A stretch of 55,922 nucleotides of DNA from Prevotellaceae bacterium UBA1710 (GCA_002317355.1 DCJC01000078.1:1-55922); one strand, 5' to 3'. Shown: positions 27,062-36,452, numbered from the stretch's first letter. A program made the numbers and translations. The notes: generated from the sequence alone by a model not told the origin.

Positions 27062-27723
27062 AGCTTACGATGCGGCTTTGTCATTCCACGTTTTGGAACA
27101 ACGGCAGCAGTATCAGAAGGAGCCTTCTGGCTTGTGGTATCCTCCTTGAACATATCGCTCTTCATGAACGAACCCTTGGAATTTGAGATGAAGTAGCGAT
27201 GAAGCTGCTCATCACTACGGAAATATGCGCCTTGCATCTCTCGTTCTGGAGTAACCAGACGACTGAATCTGTAAGAATACAATTCATGCTTATTCTGATC
27301 CCAATAAAGTTCCTCAGAATTGTATCGCACCCCATCTTTCGTACGTATGCGAACATTACCAATAAGATGCCAGATGTTCTGCTCTGTTAAGAAGAAAGCG
27401 GTATCTGACTGGATATAAGCCTCAACATGGAACTTCTCATCAAACTGCTCAAGGAACAATCCTCTGCGGAATATCCATCGCTTTGGGTCAACATTTTCGT
27501 TCACTTCCCAACGCTCTGTCACGATACGATATCTCATAACGCCAGAGTCACTTATAAGCGTATTCACGCCATAGCTCGTCATCATAGCGACAGAGTCACG
27601 AGCATGAATGGCTGGGGCTGTATGTTCCTTTGGGTTGTTGCAGGCAAAAAACGACAGAACCATCATGATGCCCAAACACCATGATGGAACGAAAGTATAT
27701 AGTTTATTTTTTGCCTTTATCAT
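27052..27723 (-). CDS. lptC: LptC-like LPS export lipoprotein
   Basis: A 223-residue protein with a lipobox at SFFAC (Cys28) and an LptC/OstA-type beta-jellyroll: FRRGLFLEQFDEKFHVEAYI, IWHLIGNVRIRTKDGVRYNSEELYWDQNKHELYS. In Bacteroidota LptC is often a lipoprotein rather than a membrane-helix protein. It links the inner-membrane Lpt ABC transporter to LptA/LptD in LPS transport. The C-terminal tail (about 197-223) is polar and not conserved-looking. Its stop codon is embedded in a heptamer array, and its 5' spacer is filled by an 11-mer array. Confidence 0.9.
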   Translation of the reverse strand: MIKAKNKLYTFVPSWCLGIMMVLSFFACNNPKEHTAPAIHARDSVAMMTSYGVNTLISDSGVMRYRIVTERWEVNENVDPKRWIFRRGLFLEQFDEKFHVEAYIQSDTAFFLTEQNIWHLIGNVRIRTKDGVRYNSEELYWDQNKHELYSYRFSRLVTPEREMQGAYFRSDEQLHRYFISNSKGSFMKSDMFKEDTTSQKAPSDTAAVVPKRGMTKPHRKLAN

Positions 27724-27727
27724 GCTT

Positions 27728-27925
27728 GGATGTAATACCGTTATGGCTTCGTTATAGTTCCTATGTAAGTCTTACGTGACTCTTACGTGACTCTTACATA
27801 GCTCCCATGTGAATCCTATGTAATTCCTATGTAATTCCCATTTCCCTCCAATTCCGAATAGGAGTTCGATTGGAGCTGAATTGGAACTGGATTGGAGTTG
27901 GATTGGAGCTGCAACGGAACCAAAG
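27728..27925 (-). repeat. Eighteen-unit degenerate 11-mer array filling the spacer between the beta-barrel gene and lptC
   Basis: The whole spacer reads in 11-base steps from 27728 to 27925. Clear plus-strand units include TTACGTGACTC (27772-27782 and 27783-27793), CTATGTAATTC (27816-27826 and 27827-27837), and TGGAGCTGAAT, TGGAACTGGAT, TGGAGTTGGAT, TGGAGCTGCAA (27871-27914). The unit drifts gradually from a GTAA type to a TGGA type. Part of it (27761-27801) is also a 9-bp inverted repeat. It ends 6 bp from the stop of the beta-barrel gene and 4 bp from the lptC start. Confidence 0.9.
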
Positions 27926-27931
27926 CCTCGT

Positions 27932-29233
27932 TTAATCGAACTTCCACTTAGCGAACCAGCGCTCGTTGAATGTGAAGCCTACATTAATACGGAATGTGTT
28001 TTCAGTAATGAAGTTCTTGGCATCACTACGAACCCATTGTGCACTTACGTTAAGAACAGAACGGTTGTTGATGGAATTTACGATTGGAATTCCGACACCT
28101 GCGCTAACAGAAAGCTCATTTGGACCGTCCTGACCATTTATCTTAAGATGAGGAGTAGCATAGCTTGCACCTACACGATAACGAATACGCGAACCGAAGC
28201 TACGACCTTCTGTATTCTGACAGTACTCAAGTCCGGCATTGATCTTATGACGATCCTGGTACAAATCGCTTGTAGGTACATACATCATCTGGCCGTTTAC
28301 GTTCTTTTCCATTGGGAATTTAGCCTTTGACCACTGCTGAAGACTATAGTCAATGCCAGCAGTCCACTTCGTTCCATGTGAGTATGACAAACCTACAGCA
28401 ATCTGTGTTGGAAGGTCTATACCATCGTATGCAACGTACTTAGTGGTATCTGCAATAGATGTCTGAGAGTTAGAATTAACGACAAGCATTGTTGGATCAG
28501 CCTTAAGACTATGACCAAGGCCATAGGTTGCACCAATAGCAAGGCGATCCTTGTCATTCAGCATATACTCATACTGAAGACCGAAATCCAACTTGTAATT
28601 AGCTATTGAGCAATAACGACTCTTAGTAAGACTTCCAATAGACTTGTCTGTATATGAATTAGTGATAGAACGATCAAGTTCCCCCCAAAGGTATCCACCA
28701 TTCACACCAATAGAGAGGCCTTTGATTGGAGAGAAGCCAACGCCAAGGAACACCTGATGAAGGCCGCCAGTACCATAATATGTATTTGAATAGGCTGTTG
28801 TTACGTCTTCATACTCACGGGAAACCTTACCAACAGAAGAGTAATTATATCCAATATTAGTAACAGGAAGTACACCAAAGGCTACACCGAAGTTGCGAGC
28901 GACACGAAATCCGCCAACAACATATTCAAAGTTTGCATTATTCGCATTCTTACTCACACCACCCTCTTTGAAGTTGGTCATCTGAAGTGAAAGACCTGCA
29001 TCAAAAACAAAGCTGAGAGAATCGATTGCAGAATAAGAAGCAGGGTTGAGATAATTCAACTGATTATGTGGACGAAGGGCAAGACCGACACCGTTCATGC
29101 CTCTATTTAGACTATTACCCTGATCTGAGAGCACGCCAAGTCCGAACTGCGAATATGGTGAGTTTGTTCCACTCTGAGCCAAAGCTGGAGTTGCGAGCAA
29201 AGCAATGCTCAATGCAGCAAATATTTTCTTCAT
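27932..29233 (-). CDS. Outer-membrane beta-barrel protein of the LptC-PpiD neighbourhood
   Basis: A 433-residue protein with a clear signal peptide (cleavage after ALA, residue 19) and alternating beta-strand pattern throughout, starting SGTNSPYSQFGLGVLSDQGN, a motif seen in a conserved Bacteroidota outer-membrane family related to FadL/PorV-type barrels. The exact function is unknown. It is upstream of lptC on the same strand, with the 11-mer array between them. In several Bacteroidales a TPR gene lies at that place; its absence here is from memory of the gene order and unverified. Confidence 0.8.
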   Translation of the reverse strand: MKKIFAALSIALLATPALAQSGTNSPYSQFGLGVLSDQGNSLNRGMNGVGLALRPHNQLNYLNPASYSAIDSLSFVFDAGLSLQMTNFKEGGVSKNANNANFEYVVGGFRVARNFGVAFGVLPVTNIGYNYSSVGKVSREYEDVTTAYSNTYYGTGGLHQVFLGVGFSPIKGLSIGVNGGYLWGELDRSITNSYTDKSIGSLTKSRYCSIANYKLDFGLQYEYMLNDKDRLAIGATYGLGHSLKADPTMLVVNSNSQTSIADTTKYVAYDGIDLPTQIAVGLSYSHGTKWTAGIDYSLQQWSKAKFPMEKNVNGQMMYVPTSDLYQDRHKINAGLEYCQNTEGRSFGSRIRYRVGASYATPHLKINGQDGPNELSVSAGVGIPIVNSINNRSVLNVSAQWVRSDAKNFITENTFRINVGFTFNERWFAKWKFD

Positions 29234-29269
29234 TTATATGTTTTTTGTCCTAATTTTGATTACAGCGTG

Positions 29270-29277
29270 CAAAATTA
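29270..29277 (-). promoter_or_regulatory. -7 box of the beta-barrel/lptC operon
   Basis: TAATTTTG on the minus strand, followed by C, 36 nt before the ATG at 29233. The plus-strand promoter of the divergent DUF4105 gene lies 46 bp away. Confidence 0.65.
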
Positions 29278-29322
29278 TTGAAAAAAAATGAAATAACTGC
29301 ATGAAATGTGATAAATTAAAGT

Positions 29323-29330
29323 TATTTTTG
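29323..29330 (+). promoter_or_regulatory. -7 box of the DUF4105 gene
   Basis: TATTTTTG followed by C. The predicted transcription start (about 29334) falls on the GTG start codon at 29335, implying a leaderless mRNA. Confidence 0.65.
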
Positions 29331-29334
29331 CATC

Positions 29335-30528
29335 GTGAAACGAAATATAGTATATTTTTACACGACAATCGTGGTCTTTTTGACACTTTTTACAATTAAA
29401 GCGTCAGCTAAGACAGAGATTAGTTTGTTAACTTGCCAACCGCACGCTCAAATCTATAGTCTTTATGGTCATTCTGCCATAAGAGTAAAAGATGATGAGC
29501 GAGGATTGGATATTGCCGTAAACTGGGGTGTGTTCGACACGTCTCAGAAAAATTTCTCCATGAACTTCATCTTCGGTCTTACCGATTATACGATGGCTAT
29601 AGTTCCGATTGAGTATTTCATGAGAGAATACGAATATTACGGAAGTGGCATCTATCAGCAGAGAATCAATCTAACCGACGCAGAGAAAGAGCGCATCATG
29701 AAGGCTCTGGAAGAGAATTTCCGTCCGGAGAACCGAGTGTATCGCTACAACTACGTCTATGACAACTGCACTACAAGACCACGAGACATCATTGTAAACA
29801 ACATCGATGGCAAGGTGAACTACAAGGAGTCAACCTATCAGAAAGGCAAGGTTAGCGTTCGCGACCTTCTCCATTGGAAAACAAACGGTTACGACTGGTG
29901 CAAGGCTGGAGATGACCTTCTCATTGGATTGAGAGCAGACAAAAACGCGACCCATTCCGAGCGTCAATTCCTGCCTGAAGTCCTATCTGAAGATTTCGAT
30001 TCTGCAACCATAACAAGAGCAAACGGCCAGCAGGTAGCGCTTGTTGATAGTGCTTTCTGGCTCATACAGGCAGGAGAACCACAGTTTGAGCCAATGCCAG
30101 ACATCCCTGTCTCATTATTGTCTTGCAACATAATCGTACTTATCATTGTTATAGGATGGACTTTGTACGAGCACAGAAAAGGCTTCAAGCGCATAAAAGG
30201 AGCTGACACCACACTTTTCTGCATCTGCGGAATCCTCGGCCTTGTGCTTTTCATCATGATATTCAGCCAGCATCCATATGTTCAGGCGAACCTTCAGATT
30301 CTCGTTTTGAACCCACTATGGCTTGCTCTGATGTCACCATGGACAAAGTGGAAATACAAATGGCATGCGGCTTTTGCAATGATAGGAATCTTCTTCCTTG
30401 GAAATTTTGTTCAGGTTTATGCTGACGGAATGAACATTTTGGCATTAGCTTTGCTGATAAGAATATTGGTAAGGATGAAGTATCAGTATCTCGAAGCAGC
30501 ATCGAAGAAAGAAAAGAAAACAACATAA
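29335..30528 (+). CDS. DUF4105/Lnb-type membrane protein
   Basis: A 397-residue protein starting at GTG. A signal sequence (1-25) leads into the Lnb N-terminal periplasmic domain (DUF4105, about 26-250) with YSLYGHSAIRVKDDERG, NWGVFDTSQKNFSMNF and the conserved Cys in YDNCTTRPRDI. It ends in about four transmembrane helices (255-385). The fold resembles a cysteine-protease-like or lipoprotein-modifying domain; Lnb proteins in Gram-positives make lyso-form lipoproteins. Whether this one does is inference. It starts the plus-strand run, with 4 bp to the PafA-like gene. Confidence 0.85.
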   Translation: MKRNIVYFYTTIVVFLTLFTIKASAKTEISLLTCQPHAQIYSLYGHSAIRVKDDERGLDIAVNWGVFDTSQKNFSMNFIFGLTDYTMAIVPIEYFMREYEYYGSGIYQQRINLTDAEKERIMKALEENFRPENRVYRYNYVYDNCTTRPRDIIVNNIDGKVNYKESTYQKGKVSVRDLLHWKTNGYDWCKAGDDLLIGLRADKNATHSERQFLPEVLSEDFDSATITRANGQQVALVDSAFWLIQAGEPQFEPMPDIPVSLLSCNIIVLIIVIGWTLYEHRKGFKRIKGADTTLFCICGILGLVLFIMIFSQHPYVQANLQILVLNPLWLALMSPWTKWKYKWHAAFAMIGIFFLGNFVQVYADGMNILALALLIRILVRMKYQYLEAASKKEKKTT

Positions 30529-30532
30529 AAGA

Positions 30533-32122
30533 ATGAAAAATTCATATAGCATATACAGATATTTGACCGCCATGCTCATAGCGAGTATGTGTGCTAATGA
30601 GGCCATGGCGCAAATGAAGGAGAACGGATTGCCAAAGCTGGTGGTGAACATAACCATCGACCAGTTGCGTTCCGACTATCTCCAGATATTCAGTTCTTTC
30701 TATAGCGAAGGCGGCTTCAAACGCCTCATGAAAGACGGTTTAGTGTATGAGAAAGCCGTAAACGACTACTTCCCAGCCGACCGTTCTTCTGCTACCGCAA
30801 CAATCGTTTCGGGTGCAACTCCTTATTATAATGGAATTGTAAGCAACTCATGGATTGACCGTAAGTCACTTCGCAGAACTGGCTGTACAGAAGACAAGAG
30901 CATCAAGGCCGCACAAGGTCGTGATGCCGCTTCTGCAAAGAACCTGATGACCACAACAATTGGTGATGAGCTCAAGGTTTTCACCAACGGTATGTCGAAG
31001 GTGTATAGTATTGGTCCTGAGCGAGATGCAGCTATCATAAGCGCTGGTCACGCAGGTGATTTGGCACTTTGGATTGACGATAACACAGGTCGTTGGACAA
31101 CAACAAATGCATACGCTTTAGCATCAGATCCCTGGGCAATGGGAGTAACCGCAAACTTCCCTATTGCCGACAAGATAAAGCACCTGAAATGGTCACCACT
31201 GAGTGGTCTTGGAGAGACTTTGAGCCTCTTCATGGGAGAAGGCATGCAGAAGTCATTCTCGCACCCATTCACAGGAGAGAGGAAATTCATTGATTTCAAG
31301 CGAAGTGCACTCGTAAACGAGGAAATTTCGCTTCAGGCACTAAAGTGTCAGAAAGACAACGGACTTGGAACTGACGATGTGACAGACTTGCTATGCATCC
31401 AATACTATGCAGGCAAGCCTCTCGAGAGCATTCTTTCGAGCAACAGAACCGAGCTTCAAGACACATACATGCGACTCGATCACGAGCTAAATCGCATTAT
31501 AGAGACACTTGACAGCCGTATTGGCAAGGGACAAGTGCTTTACGTTTTGTCATCAACAGGCTACTCAGAAATCGAGGATGTTGACTATGACAAATATGGC
31601 ATACCTTCTGGCACATTCTACATCAACCGAACAGCAAATCTGCTCAACATGTACCTTTCCAATGTCTATGGCAAAGGACAGTATGTTGATGCCGTATATC
31701 ATAACCAGATCTACCTCAACCACAAGCTTATAGAGCAACAGCAGCTGAGTCTTTCTGAGATCCTGAAGCGTTCACGTGACTTCCTCTTCCTGAGTGAAGG
31801 CATAAGGGATATTCAGACATCAGAGAACATTCTATCGTCAACAAACGAGAATCTGCTGAAGATAAGAAACGGATACAGCCTGACTCTGTCAGGAGATATC
31901 ACATGTGAGGTAGCACCAGGTTGGCAGATTGTCAACGAGAACACAGGAGAGAAATTCAACCCTACCCCATCGGCTGTAATATTCCCAATCATCTTCTACG
32001 GAGCAGGCATAAAAGCAGGTCATGTGGAGACAGTTGTAAGCACAGATAGAATTGCACCAACCATATCAAAGTCGTTACGTATTCGAGCACCGAACGGTTG
32101 TAAATCATTACCATTGTTCTAG
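30533..32122 (+). CDS. PafA-like alkaline-phosphatase-superfamily protein, probably catalytically dead
   Basis: A 529-residue secreted protein (signal peptide to about 26). The body matches the PafA family along its length: IDQLRSDYL (Asp43 kept), GGFKRLMKDGL, SAGHAGDLALWIDDNTGRW, DDVTDLLCIQYYAG, QDTYMRLDHEL and a C-terminal DRIAPTISKSLRIRAPNG. The catalytic positions look lost, though. In the nucleophile segment Arg84 stands where Thr is expected (YFPADRSSATATIVSG). The DYVGH metal motif is replaced by a YAGKP segment, ADHG reads SSTGYS, and no His is seen at the last metal site. It is likely a binding or scaffolding pseudoenzyme. The comparison is from memory of PafA. Confidence 0.82.
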   Translation: MKNSYSIYRYLTAMLIASMCANEAMAQMKENGLPKLVVNITIDQLRSDYLQIFSSFYSEGGFKRLMKDGLVYEKAVNDYFPADRSSATATIVSGATPYYNGIVSNSWIDRKSLRRTGCTEDKSIKAAQGRDAASAKNLMTTTIGDELKVFTNGMSKVYSIGPERDAAIISAGHAGDLALWIDDNTGRWTTTNAYALASDPWAMGVTANFPIADKIKHLKWSPLSGLGETLSLFMGEGMQKSFSHPFTGERKFIDFKRSALVNEEISLQALKCQKDNGLGTDDVTDLLCIQYYAGKPLESILSSNRTELQDTYMRLDHELNRIIETLDSRIGKGQVLYVLSSTGYSEIEDVDYDKYGIPSGTFYINRTANLLNMYLSNVYGKGQYVDAVYHNQIYLNHKLIEQQQLSLSEILKRSRDFLFLSEGIRDIQTSENILSSTNENLLKIRNGYSLTLSGDITCEVAPGWQIVNENTGEKFNPTPSAVIFPIIFYGAGIKAGHVETVVSTDRIAPTISKSLRIRAPNGCKSLPLF

Positions 32123-32218
32123 GTCAAAATAAGGCATGTTTTTCAAGGTTTATGTAATAAATACATACCATTCACTCAAATAATCACAGAATTATTCGCA
32201 TATTTGAAAAAAAAATAT

Positions 32219-32226
32219 TATTTTTG
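32219..32226 (+). promoter_or_regulatory. -7 box of secA
   Basis: TATTTTTG followed by C. The predicted start is near 32230. A TTG at 32224 that would extend SecA by 15 residues lies within this box, so ATG 32269 is the likely start, with a leader of about 39 nt. Confidence 0.7.
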
Positions 32227-32268
32227 CAGTCAAATAGTGCTTTAAAAAAGAATACATTAAAACTCGAT

Positions 32269-35200
32269 ATGAATTTCAACGCAATATTATCAGCATTTTT
32301 CGGCAACAAGGTAAGCCGTGACAAAAAGAAAATCCAGCCGCTCGTAGAGCAGGTAAAGGCAGCATATCCTGCCATTCAGGCGCTCTCAAACGATGAGCTC
32401 CGTGCTAAAACCAAAGAAATCCAGTCATACGTACAGAATTCTGCTAACGACCTAAAGAAGCAGATTGAAGAACTGAAGGCAAAGATCGAAGAGACTCCAA
32501 TCGATGAGCGTGAGGGTATCTTCGCTGAGATTGACAAGCTCGACAAGGAAGTCCTCGAGAAGTACGAAGAGGCTTTGAACGAGATATTCCCAGTTGCATT
32601 CAGCATCGTAAAGGATACAGCTCGTCGTTTCACAGAGAATGAGGAGACAATCGTTACAGCAACAGACTTCGACCGTGAGCTTGCAGCTGACCCATCAAAG
32701 GACTTCATCACAATCGATGGTGATAAGGCTATCTATCACAACCACTGGACAGCAGGCGGTAACGACCTGAAGTGGGAGATGATCCACTATGACGTTCAGC
32801 TCTTCGGTGGTATCGTACTGCATCAGGGTAAGATTGCCGAAATGGCAACTGGTGAGGGTAAGACACTCGTAGGTACATGTCCAGTATTCCTCAACGCACT
32901 TACAGGTAACGGTGTTCACGTTGTAACCGTGAATGACTACCTTGCAAAGCGTGACTCTGAGTGGATGGGCCCACTCTATATGTTCCACGGACTTTCAGTT
33001 GACTGTATCGATAAGCACCAGCCAAACTCAGAGGCTCGTCGCAGAGCTTATCAGGCAGACATCACATTCGGTACAAATAACGAGTTCGGTTTCGACTATC
33101 TTCGTGACAACATGGCAATGCAGCCAGAAGATCTCGTACAGCGTCGTCATAACTATGCTATCGTCGATGAGGTTGACTCAGTACTTATCGATGATGCTCG
33201 TACCCCATTGATCATCTCTGGTCCAATTCCGAAGGGCGATGTTCAGATGTTCGAGCAGTATCAGCCACTCGTTGAGCAACTCGTTGCTGTTCAGAGAAAG
33301 CTCGCAACTCAGTATCTTGCAGACGCAAAGACTCTCATCGCAGAGGGTATGAAGAACAACGACAAGGAGAAGCAGGATGAAGGTTTCCTTGCACTCTACC
33401 GTTCTTTCAAGTCTCTTCCAAAGAACCGTCCATTGGTAAAGTTCCTTTCAGAGGAAGGTATCAAGGCTGGTATGCTGAAGACTGAGGAGATCTACATGGA
33501 GAACAACAACCGTCGTATGCCAGAGTGCGTTAAGCCTCTTTACTTCGTAGCAGACGAGAAGCAGAATTCTGCAGACCTCACAGACAAGGGTGTAGAATGG
33601 CTTTCAAATCAGGTTGGTGATAAGGAACTCTTCGTAATTCCTGATATCACAGCACAGCTTTCTGCTATCGAGGCAGACAACTCACTCTCTGAGGAGGAGA
33701 AGCTTGCAAAGAAGGACGAGGCTTACAGCTACTTCGCTATCCAGTCAGAGCGTGTTCATACTATCCAGCAGCTTTTGAAGGCATACTCAATGTTCAACAA
33801 GGACGACCAGTATGTCGTTATGGATGGTCAGGTTAAGATCGTTGACGAGCAGACAGGTCGTATCATGGAAGGTCGTCGTTGGAGCGATGGTTTGCATCAG
33901 GCTGTTGAGGCAAAGGAGCACGTTAAGGTTGAAGCTGCAACTCAAACATACGCAACAATCACATTGCAGAACTATTTCCGTATGTACCACAAGCTCTCAG
34001 GTATGACAGGTACAGCAAGCACAGAGTCAGGTGAGTTCTGGGACATCTACAAGCTCGACGTTGTTGAGATCCCAACAAACCGTCCAGTTCTGCGTAACGA
34101 TATGGATGACCGCGTCTATAAGACAGCACGCGAGAAATATACAGCAGTAATCGAGGAAATCGAGGCAATGAGAAATGCTGGTCGTCCTGTTCTCGTTGGT
34201 ACAACATCAGTTGAAATCTCAGAGCTCATCAGCCGAATGCTGAAGATGAGAAACATTCCTCACAACGTACTTAATGCTAAGGAACACGCGCGCGAGTCAC
34301 TCATCGTAGCAGAGGCAGGTAAGTCTGTAAATGGTCTTGGTGCCGTAACAATTGCTACCAACATGGCAGGTCGTGGTACCGATATCAAGCTTTCTCCAGA
34401 GGTTAAGGCTGCAGGTGGTCTTGCAATCATTGGTACAGAGCGTCATGAGAGCCGTCGAGTTGACCGTCAGCTTCGTGGTCGTGCAGGTCGTCAGGGTGAC
34501 CCAGGTTCTTCTGTATTCTATGTATCTCTCGAGGATAAACTCATGCGTCTGTTCGCTTCAGAGCGTATCGCAAAGGTTATGGACCGTCTCGGTTTCGAGG
34601 AAGGCGAGAGAATCGAGAGCCCATTGATTTCTAAGAGCATCGAGCGTGCTCAGAAGAAGGTTGAGGAGAACAACTTCGGTATCCGTAAGCGTCTGCTTGA
34701 GTATGATGACGTTATGAACAAACAGCGTACTGTTATCTATGAGCGTCGTCGCCATGCACTTATGGGTGAGCGTATCGGTATGGATATCACCAACTTGCTC
34801 TGGGATCGTGTTACTTCAATCTCTGGTAACAACAACTATGCAGGTTGTAAGGAGCAGTACCTCAAGGTATTCGCTATGGATTGTCCATTCACAGAGGAAG
34901 AGTTCACTTCTACAAACAGAGAGCAAATCGACGAGAAGGCATTCCAGACAGTAATGACTGAGTTCAAGAACCGTACAGAGCGCATTCAGAACATGGCATG
35001 GCCTGTAATTAAGGATATTACAGAGAATCATGGCAATGAGTATCAGCGTATTGCTATTCCTCTTACCGATGGTCGTCTCATCTACAATATGACATTCGAC
35101 CTCCAGTCTCTCTATCAGTCAGAGGGTAAGGATATTCTCAAGCAGTTCGAGAAGATGATTATGCTTCGTACAATCGACGATAACTGGAAGGAGAATCTTC

Positions 35201-35625
35201 GTCAGCTCGATGAGCTTCGTCACTCTGTACAGAATGCAAGCTATGAGCAGAAGGATCCACTTCTCATCTTCAAACTTGAGAGTGTGAAGCTTTGGGATCA
35301 CATGATCAACGAGATGCATGACTCTATCGCAATGACTCTCACTCGTGCTCGCATTAATCAGCAACAGCCAGAAATGCCAATGGATATGCAGGAGGCACCA
35401 GCAGAAGAGCCAAAGCAGGAGCAGCCAAAGCTGACTACCCAGCACGATGAACTTCAGGGTGACGGTTCACCTGTAATGGATGAAGAACGTCCTGGATACA
35501 TTGATCCTTCAGCTGGACAGCAGTCTCGTACTCCTATCGTTAAGGATAAGATGCCTCGTCCAAATGATCCATGCCCATGTGGTTCAGGTCTTAAGTTCAA
35601 GAACTGCCACGGCAAGAACATGTAA
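32269..35625 (+). CDS. secA: Preprotein translocase ATPase SecA
   Basis: An 1118-residue protein when started at ATG 32269 (MNFNAILSAFFGNK). Walker A MATGEGKT lies at 192-199, later than in E. coli because of a roughly 90-residue helical insertion (about 50-150) typical of Bacteroidota. The DEAD-like box is DEVDSVLIDDARTPLI and motif VI is QLRGRAGRQGDPG. A helical scaffold and wing follow, then a Gln/Glu/Pro-rich linker and the zinc-binding SEC-C tail CPCGSGLKFKNCHG. It drives Sec-dependent export of the many secreted proteins encoded here. It has its own promoter. Confidence 0.98.
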   Translation: MNFNAILSAFFGNKVSRDKKKIQPLVEQVKAAYPAIQALSNDELRAKTKEIQSYVQNSANDLKKQIEELKAKIEETPIDEREGIFAEIDKLDKEVLEKYEEALNEIFPVAFSIVKDTARRFTENEETIVTATDFDRELAADPSKDFITIDGDKAIYHNHWTAGGNDLKWEMIHYDVQLFGGIVLHQGKIAEMATGEGKTLVGTCPVFLNALTGNGVHVVTVNDYLAKRDSEWMGPLYMFHGLSVDCIDKHQPNSEARRRAYQADITFGTNNEFGFDYLRDNMAMQPEDLVQRRHNYAIVDEVDSVLIDDARTPLIISGPIPKGDVQMFEQYQPLVEQLVAVQRKLATQYLADAKTLIAEGMKNNDKEKQDEGFLALYRSFKSLPKNRPLVKFLSEEGIKAGMLKTEEIYMENNNRRMPECVKPLYFVADEKQNSADLTDKGVEWLSNQVGDKELFVIPDITAQLSAIEADNSLSEEEKLAKKDEAYSYFAIQSERVHTIQQLLKAYSMFNKDDQYVVMDGQVKIVDEQTGRIMEGRRWSDGLHQAVEAKEHVKVEAATQTYATITLQNYFRMYHKLSGMTGTASTESGEFWDIYKLDVVEIPTNRPVLRNDMDDRVYKTAREKYTAVIEEIEAMRNAGRPVLVGTTSVEISELISRMLKMRNIPHNVLNAKEHARESLIVAEAGKSVNGLGAVTIATNMAGRGTDIKLSPEVKAAGGLAIIGTERHESRRVDRQLRGRAGRQGDPGSSVFYVSLEDKLMRLFASERIAKVMDRLGFEEGERIESPLISKSIERAQKKVEENNFGIRKRLLEYDDVMNKQRTVIYERRRHALMGERIGMDITNLLWDRVTSISGNNNYAGCKEQYLKVFAMDCPFTEEEFTSTNREQIDEKAFQTVMTEFKNRTERIQNMAWPVIKDITENHGNEYQRIAIPLTDGRLIYNMTFDLQSLYQSEGKDILKQFEKMIMLRTIDDNWKENLRQLDELRHSVQNASYEQKDPLLIFKLESVKLWDHMINEMHDSIAMTLTRARINQQQPEMPMDMQEAPAEEPKQEQPKLTTQHDELQGDGSPVMDEERPGYIDPSAGQQSRTPIVKDKMPRPNDPCPCGSGLKFKNCHGKNM

Positions 35626-35627
35626 TT

Positions 35628-35662
35628 GAGACAAAGAGCAAAACAAAAGTATAAAGAGTAAA
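35628..35662 (+). repeat. Weak purine heptamer array after the secA stop
   Basis: GAGACAA, AGAGCAA, AACAAAA, GTATAAA, GAGTAAA in 7-base register immediately after the secA stop. Similar GTAGAAA/GAGTAAA scraps lie after the 146-residue protein gene (36894-36950). Units are poorly conserved, so the call is tentative. Confidence 0.5.
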
Positions 35663-35682
35663 GTTCATCTTTAACTATTTAT

Positions 35683-36399
35683 ATGATAAAGGTAACAAAT
35701 CTGATAAAGGACTATGGCGAACAAAGAGCTGTAGATATTCCAGAACTTATTATTCCCGATGGGACCATTCTTGGTCTCGTCGGGAACAATGGTGCTGGTA
35801 AGACCACACTTTTCAGACTTATTCTTGACCTTATAAAAGCCACAGAAGGAGAGGTTACGCTTAGCCAATCTGACGATAGTGAGATTCTTAATCCTGCAAA
35901 AAGCGAGGAATGGAAACACTTCGTTGGAGCATATGTAAATGAAGGATTCTTAATTGACTTTCTATCTCCTGAGGAATATTTTCTATTCGTAGGCAAGGTT
36001 AATGAGATTCCAGAGGAAACAGTAAAGGCTACGATTGAGCAATACACAGAGTTCCTCACAGACGAGATAATCGGAGCAGGAAAACTGATACGTGATCTCT
36101 CAGCAGGCAATAGGCAGAAGGTGGGCATTGTTTCTGCACTTCTTGCTCAACCAAAGATTGTCATCCTTGATGAGCCATTCAACTTTCTTGACCCATCAAG
36201 TCAGAACAGACTCAAAAGACTCCTTTTGGAGTATCACGAAAAGACTGGCGCAATTCTATTGATATCCAGTCACAACCTCAACCACACAGTAGAGATATCT
36301 ACACACGTGGCTTTGATGGAAAAAGGAAAAATACTATCATACATTGATAATATTGATGGTGCAGCCAACGAACAGTTGGAAGAGTATTTCAATTATTAG
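35683..36399 (+). CDS. ABC transporter ATP-binding protein without a linked permease
   Basis: A 238-residue ATPase with Walker A GNNGAGKT (34-41), Q-loop region, signature LSAGNRQKVG, Walker B IVILDEPFNFLDP and a switch His in LISSHNLNHT. It resembles ATPases of the Bacteroidota ABC-2 type (multidrug or gliding-like). No permease gene is adjacent: secA precedes it and a small acidic protein follows. It may pair with a permease elsewhere or be a non-transport ATPase; the single nucleotide domain argues against an ABC-F protein. Confidence 0.93.
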   Translation: MIKVTNLIKDYGEQRAVDIPELIIPDGTILGLVGNNGAGKTTLFRLILDLIKATEGEVTLSQSDDSEILNPAKSEEWKHFVGAYVNEGFLIDFLSPEEYFLFVGKVNEIPEETVKATIEQYTEFLTDEIIGAGKLIRDLSAGNRQKVGIVSALLAQPKIVILDEPFNFLDPSSQNRLKRLLLEYHEKTGAILLISSHNLNHTVEISTHVALMEKGKILSYIDNIDGAANEQLEEYFNY

Positions 36400-36452
36400 A
36401 ATTTAGTTGATAGTAGAAAAGAATAAAGTTTTATAGTAAACAAATAATTGTC

